DNA from: Unio delphinus
Taxonomy: Eukaryota; Mollusca; Bivalvia; Unionida; Unionidae
DNA length: 64,000 nucleotides
Assembly: GCA_029339505.1 (NCBI GenBank)
Contig: JAQISU010000108.1
Location: forward strand, 17,448,001-17,512,000
Direction: 5' to 3'
In this document: positions 57,601-64,000 of the stretch, one piece after another
How the letters are laid out: each line of letters begins with the position of its first letter
How positions within the stretch are numbered: the stretch's first letter is position 1
The notes under the pieces: generated by a model
Database searches by the model: none
What the model was told of the DNA's origin: nothing
What the model saw: the letters and a program-made list of their open reading frames with translations, nothing else
Made by a program: the position numbers and the translations under genes

Positions 57601-57725
57601 AGCTTGTACATCATCAATTAAAATTCATTACAATATATAGCTTGTACATTATCAATTAAAATTCATTATAATGTATAGCTTGTATATCATTAATTACAAT
57701 TCATTATAATGTATAACTTGTACAG
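57601..57725 (+). repeat. 38-bp minisatellite, right part
   Basis: About three diverged units (agcttgtacatcatcaatta, aaattcattac) of the same array, right of the Gypsy-type insertion. Confidence 0.85.
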
Positions 57726-58014
57726 TGCTCTTAGGTCATATGCCTAAATTACACTGCATATGAATATACTAATTCTATACGTATTCAAAATGTGTTTATA
57801 CCTTACAATCTATTCGGAAAGTGTTTTACCTTTAAAGAGAACTTGTTTAAAATAAATATTGAATGCATTTATGCACACTGAGAAATAGAGAACATAATTC
57901 AAATAAGAGAATGAAAACACGTACATACACAGGGGGGGGGGGGAGGGTGTTGTGTGCGAGCCCCACTTTGTCAAAGTGTGGGTGTTAGTGTTCCCCCCAC
58001 TTGTCAAGGGGTAT
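57726..58014. other. No recognisable gene
   Basis: Contains a G-run at 57931-57942 and a small cactttgtcaaagtg inverted repeat near 57963. Confidence 0.4.
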
Positions 58015-58682
58015 TGTACAAATATAATAATAATTAATATTCTAACCCACTCCCTTCTGGTACTCCTTATCTAATAGATGACCGCCCTCGATATAATTGC
58101 TCGATTCGAGTATGGGAATAGATAGAATAAGCTGAGCAGGTATACTGAACAAACAACTACGAGCCTCCGTAAAGATAAACAAACAATTTATTTAAGAACA
58201 TATACAATTGTGAATTTAGAAATAAAACTTTCACCGAATTACAATAAAATTCGAAATTGATTTAAATAAATTAGACGATCTGTTACTTATAGCTTTAAAT
58301 TATATGATCGAGTGGTACAATCGAAGTCAAGGCCTTGTTGTTTTCATAACCTGACAGTCCACGGTTTCCGTTCTCTGTTCCGTTCAAACGTTGGTTCTAT
58401 AAGACACTTCCTATTATCCGTTTCTAGATACTCTCTTCCCACGTAGAATTTCCGCTCGATGCCGGATTTTTCCACTGTATCATGCCATCACTGCAGTTCC
58501 CGTTTTTTCAATTTCTTTTCCAAAATGTGCGTCTCAGTTTACGTAACCTCAAGATGTTCCAGAAAGCTTTTTTCTCCCTTTTACAAGAAATTAAACAACC
58601 CTAAGACTCTCGTTATAATTGATACAGTTGAGAATTCTCATTATTCTTGGTTCGAAAATCAGATATTTCTATTAGTGGTTCG
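58015..58682. mobile_element. LTR fragment (third family)
   Basis: Starts tgtacaaatataataataat and ends near attagtggt. It corresponds to 53218-53316 plus 55123-55735 without the nested solo LTR, and provides the empty-site reference for LTR 2. The right side is truncated. Confidence 0.65.
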
Positions 58683-59140
58683 GTAGCGTCTCATTTCAAG
58701 TGCCTGGATTCTTCGTTGCAATTCTGTTGTCATGATCCAGGGTAATTCTGTTGTCATGATCCAGGCCTCACATGAATACAAAAGGAGTGAGATGACTAGT
58801 GCTCTCAATAATCTGATTTTTAGCTTTGAGACAGATATTCTTGTCTTACCAGATGGGTCTTAGCTTTGACATATTTGCCGTTATTTTTGCTGCTCGTGAC
58901 AAAAGTTCTGCTCTTGATCCCTCTTCGGTGATTATGAAAGCAAGATATTTGAGCTGGCTCACTGTTTCCAGTTCCTGTCCTCTGACTTTAATTTTGGCTG
59001 AGACTTATTTGCCACTATTTGTCATCAGCTTCGTCTTCTCACATCTTATCATCATGTCAACTCTGGAAGATGTTTCATCCAGGCTCTTCGCTAAAGTTTC
59101 TGGTGGAAGTAATTGTGAAAGATTATTTAGTTTTGCTTAA
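58683..59140 (-). pseudogene. RTE-like LINE fragment, C-terminal RT region
   Basis: On the minus strand it reads SLDETSSRVDMMI, TKLMTNSGK, KIKVRGQELETVSQLKYL, then RAAKITANMSKLRP, a familiar post-YADD region of RTE/BovB-type LINEs. Stops are present. It carries a 25-bp tandem duplication (aattctgttgtcatgatcca) at 58720-58766. Confidence 0.7.
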
Positions 59141-59504
59141 ACACTCTCTATTCAGTAATTTGCTATGTATTATAATTAAGGAATTATAATTTATTTATTT
59201 GGAGACTGAAAACAGGCATTTTTTTGGGTACAATACAGGTGTGTCCCATTCACATTTAAAACATTTTTTTTATAGGTTAATCAGGAAATCATAATTATCT
59301 CAAGATATCACTCATAAACGACATCGTGAATGCAGTGTAAGGCTGTTTCTTTTAGTTTTGTTCACAAAGTAATCGTTGTTGTTGCTGCTGGTGTAAGTTT
59401 TGTAGGCACAGACAATCAAGCGTCAATTGGCATCATGTAAAATTTTATTTTTTCACATGTGTTTGCATTTTATGTGATTTGGCGTAGCTTAAAAAAATCA
59501 GTCA
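59141..59504. other. No recognisable gene
   Basis: AT-rich; nothing supported. Confidence 0.45.
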
Positions 59505-59665
59505 TCGCTATGATGTCTACATTGTAACAGTTTATAGTGATGTCTAGCATAAGGGTTTCATGCCGCAGACATGATGCATCATGTCTCACCCACATTATCT
59601 TGATACAAGACCGAGCAGTCCCGACACTAACATCTTAACATTGAGCGCCTAGCGAGGCAGCTGTT
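59505..59665 (-). mobile_element. SINE body fragment, inverted
   Basis: Reverse complement of the body of the SINE at 43753 (gcctcgctaggcgctcaa, gacatgatgcatcatgtctg, tagacatcactataaactg), without the tRNA head. About 80% similar by eye. Confidence 0.7.
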
Positions 59666-60507
59666 AGTAAAATATGGGAAGGAAATATAATACGAAAATT
59701 ATTACGTCATAAGTCTCTATATTTACACATAAGTATATAATAAAAGTTAATATTTTATTGTCAACTATAGTACATAGATTCAAATTTATGAAATATATAT
59801 TAAAAATGCATTTAGAAGCTAATGGGTGCATCTTAAAATATTTAGTGCTCTATATCTAATGGCACCGCCTGTTGACTGGTTCTAGGGCTGTAAATTATTA
59901 TTGGTGTAATACCTATTGAGAACATCAAGGTTTTACATTTTTTTTTTGTGTATTGACATCCTTTGACACTAAGTATGCACCACCCTTATTTGGGGCGTAT
60001 TTTAAGCATACACAATAATAACTTAAACGCAACTCATGCCAAGAAATGTTTGCATGCTCATACATTATAGACGTAGATAACTGAATAAATGCATCGATTT
60101 TAATAGTTTGTTTCATATAGTTTTCTTAATTGCTTTTGTGTCCGCTATATTCATGTGCATGTATGAAATATGCACTAGTGAACATTATGCAATAATTGGT
60201 ATAAAATTACACTCACCCCATCCCTTTCGTCAATTTCTGGTGAAACGATAATATCATGGATATTTTGAATATTCTTAATTACAGGTTTTGTTTTCTAGAC
60301 TTATATATTAAGAAATGTTTATGAGGATCGGTCTCTCATAGAAATGGATGAATTTAGGGGTCAGAAACCAAAAGCCTAAAACAGATGTGGCTAGACTGTC
60401 AACTGATGCTACTCCCCTCCCCCACCCCCCATTGATCAAAGAAATTATACAGACTATAATTCTAACAGTACAAAAATGAAAGATAGACACTCACTCAAAT
60501 CATAAAT
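59666..60507. other. No recognisable gene
   Basis: AT-rich; open frames 59925-60116 and 60308-60490 have no domain. Confidence 0.5.
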
Positions 60508-60625
60508 TAGTGTCATATTACAGTGTCATATTACAATGTTATATTAGAGTATCATATTACAGTGTCATATTACAGTGTCATACTACAATGTCATATTTTT
60601 ATTATGTCATATTACAGTGTCAATG
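60508..60625 (+). repeat. ~15-bp tandem repeat
   Basis: Seven to nine units of gtgtcatattacagt with small changes (tgttatattagagta, tgtcatactacaa). Confidence 0.85.
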
Positions 60626-61280
60626 ATGAAAAAAAGTCAGAATATGAACTATAGATTATTTTAATAGAAGACACTTTCATTTCAATTTGAAAATATTTTT
60701 CATAACAAGGGCTCAAAAAGTGATAAAATGTGTAGACGAATGTCACAAAACACCAAAAACTATATGGGAAGGAAAGAAAACAAAATACAAAAAGAAAACA
60801 AAGCAAGAAACCAGGTTCAGAACTTACTTATCATACATCGTTTTGCGACAGATTGATAAGTTGATGTGCATGCCGGGAACTCCTAACCGAGAAGGTCAAT
60901 ATAAATGTATCAATATTCAAATAAAACTTCAGCTTTTTTAAACCATGTATTGTATTAGCAACGTAAGCCAAGACAATCCGCAAAAAATCTTAAAAATAAT
61001 AATAAGAAGAAAAAAATCACCTAAAATATGACAAGATTATTATTCAAAGATCATTTATTCTGAGAGAAATTTTAGGCAATTTCTATTTGTAATTTAAAAA
61101 TTGCAAATTTTATAGATAAGCATAAACTCCTGACGGATGATCTAGGGGAGGTAGCCTATATACTCCAAATAACAGAAGCACAACGAATTGTAAATTAGAC
61201 TAGAAACTCATTAAAAAAAGCACCTTGCAACATAACACATGAACAATCTGTGACACAAGAAAGATAACTCATTCATATTG
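60626..61280. other. No recognisable gene
   Basis: A-rich; the Lys-rich open frame 60687-60941 is not convincing. Confidence 0.45.
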
Positions 61281-61586
61281 TGTATGCCATGTTCAGTGAT
61301 GTGGTAAGAGCCCATTTAGGAAGATGAGGAAAAAACATGGGAAGAAATTTGTTGCAATGCGATACAGAAATTAGTATTGGCGTTATAAATACTGTTGGAT
61401 TTCAGTTTGGACTTGAAAAAATTGAACGTGTAATAAAGCGGTTAGGATTATTTGGGATTTAATTCGCATTACGGTAAGTTATTTTGTAAGTTTTATTTTT
61501 TATTCTAGTGAAATACATTATTTGTTGAATTTTACAAAATGTGTTGGTGTTCACACTTTTCTGTTACTTATATTAACATTATAAAA
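61281..61586 (+). repeat. Possible 5' LTR of the next element
   Basis: Placed only because a primer-binding-like sequence gggggctcgatccggata follows at 61590-61607. I could not find its partner LTR; the start is a guess. Confidence 0.25.
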
Positions 61587-61589
61587 TTG

Positions 61590-64000
61590 GGGGCTCGATC
61601 CGGATACAGTTTAGAAAAATTTATTTTTAAATTTCAATTCATTTTATTTCAGAATTTTCTATGTCCCGGGTACTTGAATTTGAAATCATTGAGAAATCAA
61701 TGTTAAAACCGACAAGGTTTCACAGTGTCGTAAAAATTGATAAACTTTATTTTAATCCAGACAGGAATGATTAGAATCCTTGAAAAAATTATTACTCCAG
61801 CTTGCCAGACAAAATAATCTTTATGAAGTGGAGGCGTAATGGTTATAAATGTGAGGTTTTCGGAACAAGGCTATGAAATTTTATATTGTTAACATTAAAG
61901 CTGACGCAAAAGAGCTTGAGGCATAAATGACCGATGCAAGTAGGCAGAGTTAAGGAATCGAATTAACAAACCTACCTTTATGATCATTGGCTGACGAAAT
62001 ATCTTTTGTTTTCCACTCAGCAGATTTTTTTTGGTCCAAAAAAGGAAAAAAAAAGAAGCCTGGCTCAAAATTGATGAATCAAAGTTTCTTATAAGACTGA
62101 TCAGAAATCCTTATCTCTTCCTGCGTGTATCAATTGCAAGAAGAAGGGACACGTTAATTCTGATTGATACACATTGGGAACTAAGCAAAAGAATCAAGAT
62201 AGCTCTATTACAAGAGCTCTTATTTCAAAACGATCAAGGTCATGTTCATGTATTGAAAGCAATACATTTGTTGGGTTTAATTTTATTATGGAGAATTATG
62301 AGCCATTCATTTTCAAAAGGTTATAAGTTACATTTTAGTGATTCTACTAATCTTATTCCTATTAAATTTATAAGGGGCATGGAAACTTCTCAGTGTCTTT
62401 TATTATCAGAAATCGTGTTCCTATTAGAATTGTAACGAGCACGGAAACTTCTCTGGATCTTTTATTATCAGATACTTTGCCAATCCTATCTCTATTACAA
62501 TTGTAATGTTCATGGAAACGTGCCGGGGTAATTTATTTTCAGATTATTTGAGTCTTTCAGAGTAGTAAGCTTCTAACGAAAATGTTTTTATTCAGAAAGT
62601 AGTGTGCGGCTTTGTTAATGTTCCTCTCCATTTTGTAAATTTGTCATCATCCTTTGTCTCAGGACCCGTGACAGTTTGAATAGCGTATGTTTATCCATCG
62701 AGGGTATTTATTTATTACCAGGCAATAACCTAGCTGGAGATACGTTTGTGGTCAATCCACGTGTAGCTGACAAGCCTTGTTTTGACCAAACCTTGGATCC
62801 TATTGAAAATGAAATCCTTGATTTATACCAAAATTGTACGGTTACTACAGCTTAGGCGAGAAAAACCTTTGAGCATGATGTTGATCAGGAAACTACTCCT
62901 TTAGATGTCACATGTATTGGTCAAGCCTTGTATGAAGACATGATTACTTCTATTGACGACAGTGGTCCTCTTTTAAAATCTCATTCCCTTTAATTTAATT
63001 AGGAGGCAAACGACAATCACTCCAGGATCTTGATATCTAATGTTTGTTACAGAAGGTTATTAGCAAAACTGAAGCCACATCGTAGAGTTACGTATTTATT
63101 GTTTTGTTAAAATGGGATCCTTATGAGAAATGGAAATCACCCGAAGAACGCGCCTGTGATGAGTGGTCAGTATTTAGTTCCATGGTCGTACAAACAGGAA
63201 CGTTTTTTGTGAAGTAAGCCCACGAAATCCCTTTGTCTAGTTATTTATGAATCAATAAGAGTTATCACTTTTACAGGCCAAAAATTAATTCGTCACACTT
63301 TTTTACGCTATCAAAATACACCTTAGGAACATCTGCAACCTATTCATGTATTTGACGAACCATTTAGCAGAATAACGGTAGATTGTGTCGGTCCCTTACC
63401 TAAGACCATGTCAAGAAAAGAAAACATGTTGACCATAATGTGCGCATTTACAAGATTCACAGAGGCCATTACTTTGAGAAATAAAAAAGTTTAAACAATA
63501 GTAAAAACATTGACAAAGTTGTTTGAAACTAAATTTTGCCTTCACCAATCTGTCCAATTGGATCAGGAGTCGAATGTTATGTCTCGAATATACAGAAAAA
63601 TTATATATGAGTTTGACAGCGAGCAATTTAAATGTTCTGTCTATCACCCTGCAGATCAATGGGCTTTAAAAAGCTTCACGAGACTTTAAAAAAAATATGA
63701 ATCGGTCATATTGTTTCGGTACTGGAAAAGATTAGGCAAGGGTATCCCTGTGCTATTGTGGAATCAGTTCAAGAACCGTTATGATTTAGTCCCTTTGAAA
63801 CAGTTTTTCAACATAATGTCGGTGTACCATTGAAGTTGTTTAAAGAGAAGCTTCATTATAGCGAAGATTCAGAAATTAATTTTCTTGTCTTTGTCTCCGG
63901 CTTTAAGTACAAGCCGTGTTAATCATGCGGTTAGTTTAGTTATACCTGTCACGTACTAGAATATAATCAAACTGTAGTGGCTATAGTGGCATTGATCTTC
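61590..64000 (+). pseudogene. Second Gypsy-type element, decayed, runs off the window
   Basis: Plus-strand pieces in order: PBS-like gggggctcgatccgg at 61590; a gag zinc knuckle CINCKKKGHVNSD at 62127-62165 whose last Cys codon is now TGA; a protease-to-linker stretch with IEGIYLLPGNNLAGD near 62700-62745 and VVNPRVADKPC; an integrase with ITVDCVGPLPKT near 63370 and LDQESNVMS near 63560; and SVYHPADQWALKSF near 63640, then an SPFE-like region with PLKLFKEKLHYSED near 63830. There is no RT between protease and integrase (only ~500 bp), so the order is again protease-integrase. Many stops and frameshifts. Confidence 0.75.

Overview
The window is AT-rich animal nuclear DNA made almost entirely of mobile elements and tandem repeats. 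I found no ordinary spliced host gene that I can defend. tRNA-derived SINEs (one ending in an AAC-type tail), CR1-like, RTE-like and Jockey-like LINE remnants, Gypsy elements with integrase upstream of reverse transcriptase, hAT relics and long microsatellites suggest a marine invertebrate, most likely a mollusc or another lophotrochozoan. This is inference; no taxonomic marker gene is present.

Layout. 1-4.3 kb: a 21-bp satellite carrying two copies of a hAT-type MITE, then an ACT-rich composite repeat. 4.3-19 kb: LINE fossil, MITEs, minisatellites and microsatellites. 19-21.1 kb: decayed CR1-like LINE on the minus strand. 22,877-37,771: a 14.9-kb Polinton/Maverick (adintovirus-like) element with 256-bp terminal inverted repeats that differ at one position and a 5-bp target duplication. 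39-42.2 kb: LINE endonuclease fragment and a broken hAT transposase. 42.9-44.1 kb: two SINEs. 45.1-57.7 kb: a 38-bp minisatellite interrupted by a solo LTR and by a Gypsy-type element, which itself contains a second solo LTR. 58-59.7 kb: LTR, LINE and SINE fragments. About 61.3-64 kb: a second decayed Gypsy-type element that runs off the window.

The Polinton is the main content. On the minus strand it carries a packaging ATPase and one 1,295-aa protein that joins a protein-primed-type family B DNA polymerase, an SF1 helicase and a C-terminal HNH domain. On the plus strand are a zinc ribbon and phospholipase A2 pair in two frames, a retroviral-type integrase, a stand-alone HNH homing-type endonuclease, and a run of putative virion genes: two unknowns, a pX-like basic protein, major capsid protein, a hydrophobic minor virion protein, adenain-like protease, a fiber-like coiled-coil protein, a two-helix membrane protein and a penton-like minor capsid protein. 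Together they cover replication, integration, maturation and capsid assembly. Four genes change frame, each time to the -1 frame. One of these breaks coincides with a 16-bp palindrome that also occurs inside the polymerase gene and upstream of the pX-like gene. The near-identical TIRs argue for a recent insertion, so the breaks could be assembly error, programmed frameshifting or very recent decay.
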